Below, one piece after another: positions 1 through 8,662 of a stretch of 39,122 nucleotides of DNA. Numbering within the stretch: position 1 is the first letter of the stretch; every line of letters starts with the position of its first letter. The notes beneath the pieces are model-generated. The model made no database searches. It saw only the letters and a program-made list of their open reading frames with translations, and was not told where the DNA came from. Position numbers and translations under genes: made by a program. Source of the stretch: Mesorhizobium sp. (GTDB lineage: Bacteria; Pseudomonadota; Alphaproteobacteria; Rhizobiales; Rhizobiaceae); contig NZ_JANJTZ010000015.1 of the NCBI RefSeq assembly GCF_024710845.1, positions 1-39,122 on the forward strand, in the 5' to 3' direction.

Positions 1-1446
<1,446 letters not shown>

Positions 1447-1761
1447 TCAGGCGGCCTTCTTCAGTTCGGCGATATGTTCGATCACGCCCATCACGTCGCT
1501 TTCCTTCATGATGAGCAGGTCTTCGCCGTCGAGCTTGATCTCGGTGCCGGACCACTTGCCGAACAGGATGCGGTCGCCGACCTTGACGTCGAGCTCGACC
1601 AGCTTTCCGTTCTCGTCGCGGGCGCCCGGACCGACGGCGAGGACTTCGCCTTCGCTCGGTTTCTCCTTGGCGGTATCGGGAATGATGATGCCGCCCGCGG
1701 TCTTCTCCTCGGCTTCGATGCGACGGACGACGATTCGGTCATGCAATGGACGGAACGCCAT
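1447..1761 (-). CDS. groES: 10-kDa co-chaperonin GroES
   Basis: Lid of the GroEL chamber. The 104 residues have the family's usual length. They start [14 protein letters not shown], carry the mobile-loop region with TAGGIIIPD (residues about 21-29), and contain the typical [11 protein letters not shown] turn and the C-terminal [11 protein letters not shown] strand. A GGAG-type ribosome site precedes the ATG (plus-strand ctcctt, 1769-1774). It is the first gene of a groES-groEL operon. The leader of about 150 bases carries a CIRCE element, so repression by HrcA is expected. Rhizobia often hold several groESL copies; nothing here says whether this is the essential one. Confidence 0.97.
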   Translation of the reverse strand: MAFRPLHDRIVVRRIEAEEKTAGGIIIPDTAKEKPSEGEVLAVGPGARDENGKLVELDVKVGDRILFGKWSGTEIKLDGEDLLIMKESDVMGVIEHIAELKKAA

Positions 1762-1917
1762 TTTCGTTCTCCTTCAAGGACAAACAGATTTTGAGGTTCC
1801 TCTACACCGGACCGGCAATATCGGGCCGATGCGGGGCGCGGCGACCCTTCACAGGCATCGCGCGCATTTCGAGCTAGTTTTGGGATTCTTGAGTTTCAAG
1901 AGGTTGGTGCAGAATTT

Positions 1918-1944
1918 TTAGCACTCGCCTCTATCGAGTGCTAG
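1918..1944 (-). promoter_or_regulatory. CIRCE operator (HrcA binding site) of groESL
   Basis: Inverted repeat TTAGCACTC, 9 bases, GAGTGCTAG. It matches the CIRCE consensus except the last base (G for A). It lies about 155 bases upstream of groES and is the known binding site of the HrcA repressor, which releases groESL on heat stress. The surrounding 1762-2105 gap (344 bases) separates groES from the divergent gene at 2106; I see no gene in it and no clear sigma-70 promoter that I would defend. Confidence 0.93.
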
Positions 1945-2105
1945 GGCCGTGAAAACATGCAGCTATTTGCCGTCGGCTTATGTGACGGGGCTTGGAATTT
2001 ACGCGTGGTCGAGCAAAGTTTAAGAACCGCCATGCGCCATGCATGGCTTCTCGAATTGAGATCGAAACGGAGCTTTGGAGCGGCAAATCCGGAAGGAGGA
2101 CATCG

Positions 2106-2453
2106 ATGGGCCGAACCGATCTTTCGACGATCATACCTTCACTCGCACCCCGGTCCGACGACCCTGCGCTCGACCGGCTGCTGTCGCCGGGACGCCATTT
2201 CGACCATCCGCACGACGTGCTGCGCGACGGCACGCTCGACCTGGCCGAGAAGCGGGCGATCCTCTCCTCATGGGCTTCCGACGCCTGCGCGGTCGAATCC
2301 ATGCCAGCGCTGCGGAAGCCTCCCGGCGCCAGGCAGCCGATCTCCTTCGATTCCATCATGGACGCGCTGCGGCGACTGGACGTCCTGGGCCCGGCGGCCG
2401 ACGGCGGAATCGGAATCACGCGGCACCTGGAGCGGCAGCGGCTCGATGCCTGA
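2106..2453 (+). CDS. Conserved hypothetical protein of the heat-shock cluster
   Basis: A soluble protein of 115 residues with no domain I can name. The start is the ATG of MGRTDLST because GGAAGGAGG sits just before it; a longer open frame reaches back to 1992 but has no such site. The middle holds HFDHPHDVLRD followed by LAEKRAILSSWASDA, a pattern I associate with a small rhizobial family of unknown function. The C-terminus has DALRRLD. It is followed 17 bases later by the Usg gene, so the two are probably co-transcribed and divergent from groES. Function unknown; that it is a gene is likely from ribosome site, length and codon use. Confidence 0.8.
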   Translation: MGRTDLSTIIPSLAPRSDDPALDRLLSPGRHFDHPHDVLRDGTLDLAEKRAILSSWASDACAVESMPALRKPPGARQPISFDSIMDALRRLDVLGPAADGGIGITRHLERQRLDA

Positions 2454-2470
2454 GAAGGAAAGGACAGAGG

Positions 2471-2749
2471 ATGGTTGCAGTGGCGAGCCGGGAGTTCCGG
2501 ATGCAGATGGAAGGTTATGGGTTGACGACCGCCGAGATTCACTACCACATGCCCGACCACCCGAGCCTGCTGCAGCTTTACGTCTGGCAGGACTTTGATC
2601 TCGCGCCAGATTTCCCCGAACTGCGCGGCTTCCTGGGCTACTGGAAGGAAACGCTGGAGGGCGCGCTGCACTCGGTGCGCGTCGCCCACCATCGCCTGAT
2701 CCGGCCGTCCGAGTGGAAGGCCGTGGACGGCATCATCGCGATTCACTGA
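2471..2749 (+). CDS. usg: Usg family protein
   Basis: A 92-residue protein of the Usg family (COG5425 type), named after a gene next to trp genes in alphaproteobacteria; its biochemical role is unknown. The family signature is clear: EFRMQMEGYGLTTAEIHY, MPDHPSLLQLYVWQDFDLAPDFP, and near the end HSVRVAHHRLIRP. Length equals the family norm. The start ATG is preceded by an AGGACAGAGG ribosome site. It is the second gene of an operon with the 2106 gene. Its last 17 bases overlap, tail to tail, the end of the DUF982 gene on the other strand. Confidence 0.9.
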   Translation: MVAVASREFRMQMEGYGLTTAEIHYHMPDHPSLLQLYVWQDFDLAPDFPELRGFLGYWKETLEGALHSVRVAHHRLIRPSEWKAVDGIIAIH

Positions 2750-2972
2750 GCGCCGGCGGCCGCAACGAGTGCATCGCCTGATCCCGGCCGGTGCCAGCCC
2801 GCGCGCTCGAGCGCCGCCGGCCCGGCAACAGCCTGCGCCAGCTTCCGCCTCGCGCCCATTGCGGCCATTCGTTCTGAAGGCATTCGATCGCCTCGAAGCT
2901 GGTCGCGACCTTGCGGTCGCCCGTGCCGGGCAAATGCAGGATTACGTGTTCCGAAAACGCGATGTCGTTCAT
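2733..2972 (-). CDS. DUF982 domain protein, C-terminus possibly frameshifted
   Basis: Small protein of 79 residues. The start ATG (MNDIAFSEH) follows a GGAGG site about 6 bases upstream. Residues 8-38 fit DUF982: VILHLPGTGDRK, then SFEAIECLQNEWP. The family normally continues with a helix containing RA.. and an AF.AAA motif. In the current frame residues 45-79 are arginine-rich and unlike the family. A neighbouring frame gives KLAQAVAG and DALVAAAG, closer to expectation, so a frameshift after about residue 42 is possible. The family has no assigned function and is abundant in rhizobia. Confidence 0.7.
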   Translation of the reverse strand: MNDIAFSEHVILHLPGTGDRKVATSFEAIECLQNEWPQWARGGSWRRLLPGRRRSSARAGTGRDQAMHSLRPPALSESR

Positions 2973-3091
2973 CACTTCCTCCAGTAGTTCTGATCGTCTT
3001 TTCGAAGAAGCAAGGGGAAGGTGCGCCCTTCCCAAAAACGACATGGTCAGCTAGCGGCCCGAGTTCAAGACGCGCGGGCCGGAACCACGTG

Positions 3092-3310
3092 CTACGGTTC
3101 GTCCTCGTCCGGTTCCAGCATTTCGATCAGCCTGCCGACACCTGTGCCCGGCAGCGGGCGCCCGGCGCCGATCAGGGCTTCGTCGTTATGGAGCCAGCCC
3201 CAGGCTTCCCGCAGTTCTTCGGCCGATGCGCCGGTCCCCATCAGCTCCGCGACGAGTTCATCGTCGACCGGCCCAAGGATGGATACGATTTCTTTGCGTG
3301 TAATCGCCAT
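3092..3310 (-). CDS. Conserved small acidic protein, unknown function
   Basis: A 72-residue acidic protein starting MAITRKEIVSILGPVDDELV and ending in the acidic tail LEPDEDEP. The ATG at 3310 has GGAGG 7 bases upstream; a longer open frame to 3325 would need TTG. The sequence has a helical look with a SAEELREAWGWL segment. I recall similar small proteins beside Hsp20 and DUF982 genes in rhizobia but know no function. It is transcribed away from the hsp20 promoter. Real gene likely from start context and codon use. Confidence 0.72.
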   Translation of the reverse strand: MAITRKEIVSILGPVDDELVAELMGTGASAEELREAWGWLHNDEALIGAGRPLPGTGVGRLIEMLEPDEDEP

Positions 3311-3412
3311 CGTCCAGCCTCCCAATATTTGCGACCGATTCTGAGTAGGTGACGTCTGGAACGCCGCAGTTCCGCTCGGCGTTCCGACGACAATTTTGGT
3401 TTCGTAAGGGTC

Positions 3413-3440
3413 TTGACGCTCGAAAAAACGATTCCTAGCT
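3413..3440 (+). promoter_or_regulatory. RpoH-like promoter of hsp20
   Basis: A -35-like TCTTGACG (TTGACG at 3413-3418) and a -10-like CCTAGCT (3434-3440) with about 16 bases between. This resembles the alphaproteobacterial sigma-32 pattern (CTTGA, then C-rich -10). Transcription would begin near 3447, exactly at the start of the structured leader. Prediction from pattern only. Confidence 0.5.
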
Positions 3441-3536
3441 CAATGGAGCCGGTCGCTGAACAGGACCGGCATTGGTCAGGGAGCGCCAGCTTCTTGGCGC
3501 TCCTCGTACCCATGTTGCTCAATGGAGGATATGGCT
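3441..3536 (+). promoter_or_regulatory. ROSE-like RNA thermometer leader of hsp20
   Basis: The leader folds on paper into three consecutive hairpins. The first has GCCGGTC/GACCGGC (3448-3454/3464-3470), extended by CAAT/ATTG. The second has a perfect 9-bp stem (3480-3488/3495-3503). The third (about 3511-3533) has TTGCT facing the GGAGGA ribosome site with CAT/ATG closing the base. ROSE elements of rhizobial small heat-shock genes have this build: several hairpins, the last hiding the ribosome site with a UUGCU (U[U/C]GCU) strand. Melting on heating would expose the site. Identification is by pattern; no covariance search was run. Confidence 0.75.
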
Positions 3537-4016
3537 ATGAGAACAGCATTCGACTTTTCCCCGCTCTATCGGTCGAGCGTCGGCTTCGATCGAGTCTTCG
3601 ACCTTCTCGAGAACGCGAGCCGGGCGACAACGACGATCGACAACTGGCCCCCTTACGATATCGCCAGGACCGGCGAGGACGACTACCGCATAACCATGGC
3701 GGTGGCCGGCTTCAGCCAGGACGAGCTGTCTATGACGCAGGAGCAGAACATGCTTCTGGTGACCGGCGAGAAGAAGAACGAAGACAAGGCCGAGTATCTG
3801 CATCGTGGCATCGCCGGTCGCGCGTTCGAACGCCGCTTCCAGTTGGCCGACCATGTGAAGGTCACTGGCGCCGGCCTGGAGAACGGCCTGCTGACGATCG
3901 ATCTCAAGCGCGAGATTCCCGAAGAGATGAAGCCGCGCCGGATCGAGATCGGCAGCGCCGCGGCCGTGCCGAAGGTCGCGCAGCGCAAGATCGAGGCCGA
4001 AAAGCAGGCCGCCTGA
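3537..4016 (+). CDS. Small heat-shock protein Hsp20, IbpA/HspH type
   Basis: ATP-independent holdase that binds unfolding proteins in the cytosol. The 159 residues start MRTAFDFSPLYRSSVGFDRVF, the usual rhizobial class-A N-terminus. An alpha-crystallin domain follows (about residues 34-140) with PPYDI, YRITMAVAGFS, LVTGEKK, and the strand signature GLENGLLTIDL. Three ATGs lie close together (3522, 3531, 3537). The third has GGAGG 8 bases upstream and starts at the family's first residue, so it was chosen. The leader looks like a ROSE thermometer. A second hsp20 follows 98 bases downstream. Confidence 0.93.
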   Translation: MRTAFDFSPLYRSSVGFDRVFDLLENASRATTTIDNWPPYDIARTGEDDYRITMAVAGFSQDELSMTQEQNMLLVTGEKKNEDKAEYLHRGIAGRAFERRFQLADHVKVTGAGLENGLLTIDLKREIPEEMKPRRIEIGSAAAVPKVAQRKIEAEKQAA

Positions 4017-4040
4017 AACAATCCACGATGATGCTCCCAA

Positions 4041-4064
4041 GAGCCGGACGTCCGCGTCCGGCTC
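4041..4064 (+). terminator. Intercistronic hairpin between the two hsp20 genes
   Basis: Perfect 10-bp stem GAGCCGGACG / CGTCCGGCTC with a 4-base loop and no T-run. It could attenuate read-through or stabilise the upstream message. No U-tract, so a full terminator is uncertain. Confidence 0.5.
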
Positions 4065-4114
4065 CCGGCGGAGCCTTGCTGAAGGCATCATGAAGACATG
4101 AAAGGAGACATACG

Positions 4115-4633
4115 ATGAGCGTACGTGATCTGATCCCCTGGGGCCGTAACAACGGCAACCAGCTTCCGACCGTTTTCCGCGATGACGACCGCGACCCGTT
4201 CCTGTCACTCCATCGCGAGGTGAACCGGTTGTTCGACGACGTTTTCCGCGGCTTCGACAGCCGTTTGCCGACCCTCGGCAGGTTCTCCTCCTTCGGCGGC
4301 GGAGGCTGGCCGAACGTGGAAGTCTCCGATGGCGAGAAGGAGATCCGTGTTGCGGCCGAGGTTCCCGGCCTCGAGGAGAAGGATATCGAGGTCCTGCTGG
4401 AAGATGGCGTGCTCACGCTGAAGGGCGAGAAACGCTCCGAGACGGAGGACAAGGACCGTCAGTTCTCGGAACGCTTCTACGGCCGCTTCGAGCGCCGCAT
4501 ACCGCTGGGCTATGAGGTCGAGGACGACAAGGTCAGCGCCGACTTCAAGAACGGCGTGCTGACCGTCGCCCTGCCCAAGACCGAGCGCGCACAGGCGAAA
4601 GCCAAGCGCATCGCCATCAACGGCAAGAGCTGA
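4115..4633 (+). CDS. Small heat-shock protein Hsp20, class B
   Basis: Second small heat-shock protein, 172 residues. It is clearly different from its neighbour: N-terminus MSVRDLIPWGR with a DPFLSLHREVNRLFDDVF segment (residues about 29-46), then an alpha-crystallin domain with WPNVEVSDGEKEI, AEVPGLEEKDI, LEDGVLTLKGEK and FKNGVLTVALPK. A GGAG ribosome site lies 8 bases before the ATG. This combination of a class A and a class B protein side by side is common in rhizobia, where the two form separate oligomer types. The gene is followed by a strong hairpin. Confidence 0.95.
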   Translation: MSVRDLIPWGRNNGNQLPTVFRDDDRDPFLSLHREVNRLFDDVFRGFDSRLPTLGRFSSFGGGGWPNVEVSDGEKEIRVAAEVPGLEEKDIEVLLEDGVLTLKGEKRSETEDKDRQFSERFYGRFERRIPLGYEVEDDKVSADFKNGVLTVALPKTERAQAKAKRIAINGKS

Positions 4634-4644
4634 TCCGGCCAACA

Positions 4645-4675
4645 GCCGGAGGCGGGACCAAGACCCGCCTCCGGC
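4645..4675 (+). terminator. Strong hairpin after hsp20 operon
   Basis: Perfect 12-bp GC-rich stem (4645-4656 / 4664-4675) with a 7-base loop, 12 bases after the hsp20 stop. No T-run follows. Position and strength suggest transcription termination or 3'-end protection. Confidence 0.65.
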
Positions 4676-4706
4676 CGTGTCCTTCACCTTCTTCAGGGAG
4701 GGATGA

Positions 4707-4850
4707 ATGATGGACACGCTGCACAGGAACAAAGCGCTTTATGAAAGAATGACCCATACTGGGCCGGGCAATGACCAGCGGCCTGCTTCTTCACAGGCAT
4801 TGTCGTTCGGCCGATCGGTTTTTCCGGAAGGCGCCGTGCCGCGGATTTAG
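4707..4850 (+). CDS. Possible 47-residue protein downstream of hsp20
   Basis: Short frame MMDTLHRNKALYERM to a TAG at 4850. GGGAGGGATGA precedes the ATG, a good ribosome site, but there is a strong hairpin between it and the hsp20 gene. No family recognised; mildly basic N-terminal half with a helix-like start. Too short for coding statistics to decide. It could be a small stress protein or chance. Confidence 0.35.
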   Translation: MMDTLHRNKALYERMTHTGPGNDQRPASSQALSFGRSVFPEGAVPRI

Positions 4851-4866
4851 CGGTCCGGCCGTTGCG

Positions 4867-5298
4867 TCACGACGTCTGCGAGGACCGTATCTGCCTGGCG
4901 GCTGACGTTCGATCGCCGCACCGCGCCCATTCAATCGTTGTTAGAATTTCGACCGTAGTTCTCGGTGCAGTCGGCCATCTCCTCTTCCAGATGCGCTTCG
5001 ACGCGCTTCTCGCAGGCTCCACAGGGCGTCTCATCTGTCGCATGGCATCATCTAAGTTCGAGACGCAAGTTACCCCCCAAAACCCGAGGAACCAGTCCCT
5101 GATCGGAATAAGCCAGCCTTCGACTGTGTTGAAGGCCTTCACAATCCAGGCCTCGATCATGCGCAGCTGTGGCCCAAAATAGATCAGTGGACCGACGACG
5201 ACGAACGCCAACAGCAGGAAGGCCGAGATGGGGTCGAGTCCTTGGTCATCCGAGCCTTCGGGCGGTGGAAGCGGGTTGATGTCCCAATCGCGTTTCAT
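4867..5298 (-). CDS. Small inner-membrane protein of mobilisation operon, probably frameshifted
   Basis: The start ATG at 5298 lies 11 bases beyond the relaxase stop, with GGGAGC just upstream, so it is the third gene of the mobC-relaxase operon. Residues 1-21 are polar (MKRDWDINPLPPPEG). Residues 24-41 form a membrane helix (ISAFLLLAFVVVGPLIYF), followed by a second amphipathic or hydrophobic stretch around 60-80. After about residue 88 the frame becomes arginine-rich and atypical. The neighbouring frame instead reads TPCGACEKRVEAHLEEEMAD and stops at 4931, with strong GC3 bias. A frameshift near 5035 is likely. Function unknown; possibly a mating-pair or relaxosome accessory protein. Confidence 0.6.
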   Translation of the reverse strand: MKRDWDINPLPPPEGSDDQGLDPISAFLLLAFVVVGPLIYFGPQLRMIEAWIVKAFNTVEGWLIPIRDWFLGFWGVTCVSNLDDAMRQMRRPVEPARSASKRIWKRRWPTAPRTTVEILTTIEWARCGDRTSAARQIRSSQTS

Positions 5299-5308
5299 CT
5301 GTTGCTCC

Positions 5309-7993
5309 CTAGCGCTCCCGGTCATCGCGATCCCGTTCGCGCCGCTCTTCGATCTCGCGCTCCAGTTCCTGCAGACGCGGAACGGGGTGCTGCGGTGGAT
5401 CGGACCGCGCGGCGACCGCCGTCCGCGCGGCATTGTCCCGAACGACCGCTGGCGGCACATGCTGCCTCTCCGGACCTGAGGGACTGCCGTCGCGTTCGCG
5501 CGCGATCTCACCCTGGGCAGGTGGAGCGACGCGGCCATCATCGCGGCCGCGCTCCTGTGCTCGATCATCGTTGGCCGACTCTGCAGTAGTCGGCATACCT
5601 TCCTGCCTCTGCGTCGCCTGCGGTTGTTTAGCCTGGAACGCCTGAAGTTCGCTGCTTCGCCGGTTGAAATTCTCCCATGCGGCTTGCGAATCCTCCCGTG
5701 TCCAAGAGCCGTCGGCGCGGACCCAGCCCGCTGACCCAATTCCATTCTCTGCATCAGTGACGGCGATCTCGATTTCGAGCGCCCTCAACCCCTGCTCGTA
5801 GTGCGCGAGGAGCTTGGGATCGTCCTTTGCGATGTCCGGGATGGGCCTTCCCTCAAAACCGTCATTGTATGAGGCGTCGCGCTCCTCTCGCATTTTCTCG
5901 AGCAGCTTGATCCGATCACCTAGCTGCTCGTCATCCTGTGCGGCGTCGCGCACATGCGTGTTCTGATGTTCTACGGCGAGTTCCGCCGCCCGCCACAGGC
6001 CAAGATTGAGATTCTCGCGATAGGCCTCGACCGTTGCCTCGGAATGTTCACCGGTCCCGGCGCCGATCAATGTTGCACGCGAAGACCGGATTTCGGCCAG
6101 AACCTCGTTCGCCGCTTCGGCCAATTGACCGATGGGCCTTAGGTCCCCGCCAGCGTTGCGACCGTGCAGATCATCCGGCGCATCGCGATGCTCCTGCCGG
6201 ACGCGCTGTGACTCGACCGAAAGCTGCTGTTCGGTGAGATCCAGATACTCGCGACGAACATCCACCACTTCGCGTGCGGCGGCAGCGACCTCATCGAATT
6301 CCTCGCGCTCTGCTGGGTCAAGGGTCCGCTCGACGGAGGCAAGAACAGCTTCCACGCGTTTTTCGTAGGCTTCGAATTCCGGACGCGTCATCTCCCGCAT
6401 CAGTCCATCCTCACCGTTCACGCTCTGACTAAACTCTATCATATTGACTGCATTTTTGACAGACTTTAAATTTGATCCTTCAAAAACAGTGTCATTTTGA
6501 CTGATATCGGCAGCGCCTGCGAGACGGGCTTTCTGAAGCACCGCAAAATTGCGTTCCGGGGCGCCCGGCTTCTCGCTCGCTAGATCGCTCCAGACCTGCG
6601 CTGCCGTCGCCGCGTACTGGCTGCTCCGGTCCGAAGTTGCCGCGCTCAACGCATTCGACCGCTTCGCTTGATATCGGGCGTGTGCCGCGGCACTTGTGCC
6701 CTCATGCTCGGTTCGGCCGCGATAGCTGACGGGCCGCACCTGGTTGCGTCTGTAGGCCGGCGCGCTTGCGAACTCCCGTCGATCGGTCAACTCCATATCG
6801 ATGCCCTGCTCGCGTGCCTTCTCGGCCATCAGCGAGCGCCATTCCCGGAACAGCTGCGGGCTCGTGGCGATGCGCTCACCCGTCTCCGAACGCATGGTGA
6901 CGATCGCGTGCGCGTGGATATGCGGGCGCCTGCCGCCCTCTGCCATCTCCTTCGGATCGAGCGCCGGATCGTGAACGGCGAACACATAGCGGTGCCCCGC
7001 AAACTGCTCACCCAGGAATTCGCGGACCGCTCCCTCAAACGCGGATGCATCCGTGCCGGTCCGGGCCGAGACGATCAGGTGCATGACGTCCCTGCCCTTG
7101 CGGCTGTGCAGTTCCTTGCGCCATTCCTTCTGCACGAGATCGCCGGCCTGCGTCGCATCACCGATCAGCCGGCCGCTATCGTCGCGGACCTCTCCGTCGG
7201 ATGACGCGACCAGTTCCCGAACCCGGGCGGTGCCCCATTCCACGCCATTGCCGTAGCCGTGAAAACGGAACCGCGCCTCGACGTCCCGGCCGGCCTCCGT
7301 GTCGTCGTAGCGCTGCTGCACGATTTCCGCGGCTTTCCGATCACCGGTCAGTCGCTCTCCACACCCGTCGCGCAGAACGACGACGCCACTGACATAGAGT
7401 TCCCCGTCGGATCGCTCGCGCGCCGCATAGACAAACCGACGATCACCAAAACCGAAGCGCAGGATCTCGCGCAGCTGATCGTCCTGGTCGAGGTCGGAGG
7501 AGAGCGAAGCCGCGTCTATGGAGACATGGAAGACGCCGAGATCCCGGCTGGCGGCGCGATTGTCGAAAAGATGTTCCCACTCCGCCCGCTGTTCGGTGAG
7601 CGCGTCCCTGCCGAGCACCCGCTCGCCGCGCTCGTTCTCGACGGCGAGTTCGCCGCTGCGAGACGTATAGCTCATCATCGCGCCGGCGCGCGCGCCGCCA
7701 CCATAGGAGGCAAGCTTGACGACGGCAGGTTGACTGCCGCGCGCCAGCGCGCCAAAGCGCGTTCGCATCGAGCGGCCGGCCGAGCCCGCGCTGCCACCCG
7801 ACCGCGGTCGGCTCTCGCCCAGCCGCCGCGCCCGGCCAAGGCCGCCAGACCCCTCCGCGGACAGTTGCGCCACCCCTCCCCTTCGCGGCTCGTCCCAGTC
7901 GGACTGCCTGAGCTGACCCATCTGCATTTCGTGCTGCAACATCGCGCGACGACGCTCCCATTCCCTCTCGAAGGCGCCGGGAAAGAACTCCAT
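5309..7993 (-). CDS. Conjugative relaxase (HUH nuclease)
   Basis: Nicks one strand at oriT and stays bound to the 5' end during transfer. The 894 residues have a MobP/VirD2-like nuclease build: after an arginine-rich N-terminus come VVKLASYGGG and MMSYTSRSG (residues 91-113; likely active tyrosine Y97 or Y109). Next is LIVSARTGTD near 306, and the metal-binding HIHAHAIVT motif at 358-366. The long C-terminal half (450-894) is acidic, coiled and probably a coupling or binding region. The start ATG overlaps the mobC stop (TGATG), showing translational coupling. No TraI-type helicase motifs are seen. Exact relaxase class is not settled. Confidence 0.85.
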   Translation of the reverse strand: MEFFPGAFEREWERRRAMLQHEMQMGQLRQSDWDEPRRGGVAQLSAEGSGGLGRARRLGESRPRSGGSAGSAGRSMRTRFGALARGSQPAVVKLASYGGGARAGAMMSYTSRSGELAVENERGERVLGRDALTEQRAEWEHLFDNRAASRDLGVFHVSIDAASLSSDLDQDDQLREILRFGFGDRRFVYAARERSDGELYVSGVVVLRDGCGERLTGDRKAAEIVQQRYDDTEAGRDVEARFRFHGYGNGVEWGTARVRELVASSDGEVRDDSGRLIGDATQAGDLVQKEWRKELHSRKGRDVMHLIVSARTGTDASAFEGAVREFLGEQFAGHRYVFAVHDPALDPKEMAEGGRRPHIHAHAIVTMRSETGERIATSPQLFREWRSLMAEKAREQGIDMELTDRREFASAPAYRRNQVRPVSYRGRTEHEGTSAAAHARYQAKRSNALSAATSDRSSQYAATAAQVWSDLASEKPGAPERNFAVLQKARLAGAADISQNDTVFEGSNLKSVKNAVNMIEFSQSVNGEDGLMREMTRPEFEAYEKRVEAVLASVERTLDPAEREEFDEVAAAAREVVDVRREYLDLTEQQLSVESQRVRQEHRDAPDDLHGRNAGGDLRPIGQLAEAANEVLAEIRSSRATLIGAGTGEHSEATVEAYRENLNLGLWRAAELAVEHQNTHVRDAAQDDEQLGDRIKLLEKMREERDASYNDGFEGRPIPDIAKDDPKLLAHYEQGLRALEIEIAVTDAENGIGSAGWVRADGSWTREDSQAAWENFNRRSSELQAFQAKQPQATQRQEGMPTTAESANDDRAQERGRDDGRVAPPAQGEIARERDGSPSGPERQHVPPAVVRDNAARTAVAARSDPPQHPVPRLQELEREIEERRERDRDDRER

Positions 7994-8388
7994 CAGGCGC
8001 CCTCCCCGCGTCGATGCGCTGCCGCCCGCCGTGTCATCTGGGCGAATTCGGAAGCCACCGTGGTCGCGACGACATGCGCGTCCTTGATGCTCCCCGAGAG
8101 TTCCTCGTCGGCCGGCACCCTGCCGGTGTTGATGGCACGCGCGATCTGGTTGAGGTTTCCGCTGACCGCACGCATGCCCTCGGCGAGCAGGCCGAGCAGG
8201 GCACGGTCTCCTTCTGCAAGGAACGGCCGCACGCCGGCGCCCTCCATGGCGAGCGACCGAACGAAGGCCGAAACGGTCATGCCGGCGCGGGCCGCCGCCG
8301 CCTCAAGGGCGTCGAACTCGGCCGGTGAGAAGCGGATATGCGCCACCCGGTCCTTGCGTTTCGACGCTTCTGAACGACTGCCGGCCAT
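7993..8388 (-). CDS. mobC: MobC-like relaxosome accessory protein
   Basis: DNA-binding partner of the relaxase at oriT. The 131 residues have a basic N-terminus, then the ribbon-helix-helix-like VAHIRFSPAEFDALEAAA and AGMTVSAFVRSL (residues about 16-46), and the family's C-terminal motif GNLNQIARAINTG (near 78-90). The stop codon overlaps the relaxase start. ATG at 8388 chosen; a GTG at 8400 in the same frame is also possible. The gene reads away from the AT-rich region that faces parA. Confidence 0.82.
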   Translation of the reverse strand: MAGSRSEASKRKDRVAHIRFSPAEFDALEAAAARAGMTVSAFVRSLAMEGAGVRPFLAEGDRALLGLLAEGMRAVSGNLNQIARAINTGRVPADEELSGSIKDAHVVATTVASEFAQMTRRAAAHRRGEGA

Positions 8389-8662
8389 CGGCAAACGCAC
8401 CCTTGATCGTGGTGGTTGCGGCCGCAGGCCGCGGATCGAGGGCCCGTCCCTCGATCGTCAGGGAAAATGTATCACATTTTTCCGTATCCTGCCAACTCTA
8501 ATGATAGTGATTTTGGCGATGTTATGCTCAATTGCGATATTTTCTATATCAATATAATTGTGTTTTTCCATGTTCGTGTGCTTCTATGTCGATGTGAACC
8601 CACGTCCACACGGAAATGGATTCGTGTGTGAGTAGAAACACATTTTCCTAGGAGATGAGCCG
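8389..8662. promoter_or_regulatory. AT-rich divergent region between mobC and parA (candidate oriT / parS / promoters)
   Basis: A 274-base gap far richer in A and T than its surroundings. It holds an imperfect inverted repeat GGAAAATGT-atc-ACATTTTTCC (8461-8482), a second one CACACG...CGTGTG (about 8608-8629), and the short direct repeat CACATTTTCC near 8472 (with one extra T) and 8639. Such a spot, between relaxase-side and partition-side operons, is where a nick region, centromere and operators are expected. None can be assigned by eye. Confidence 0.5.
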
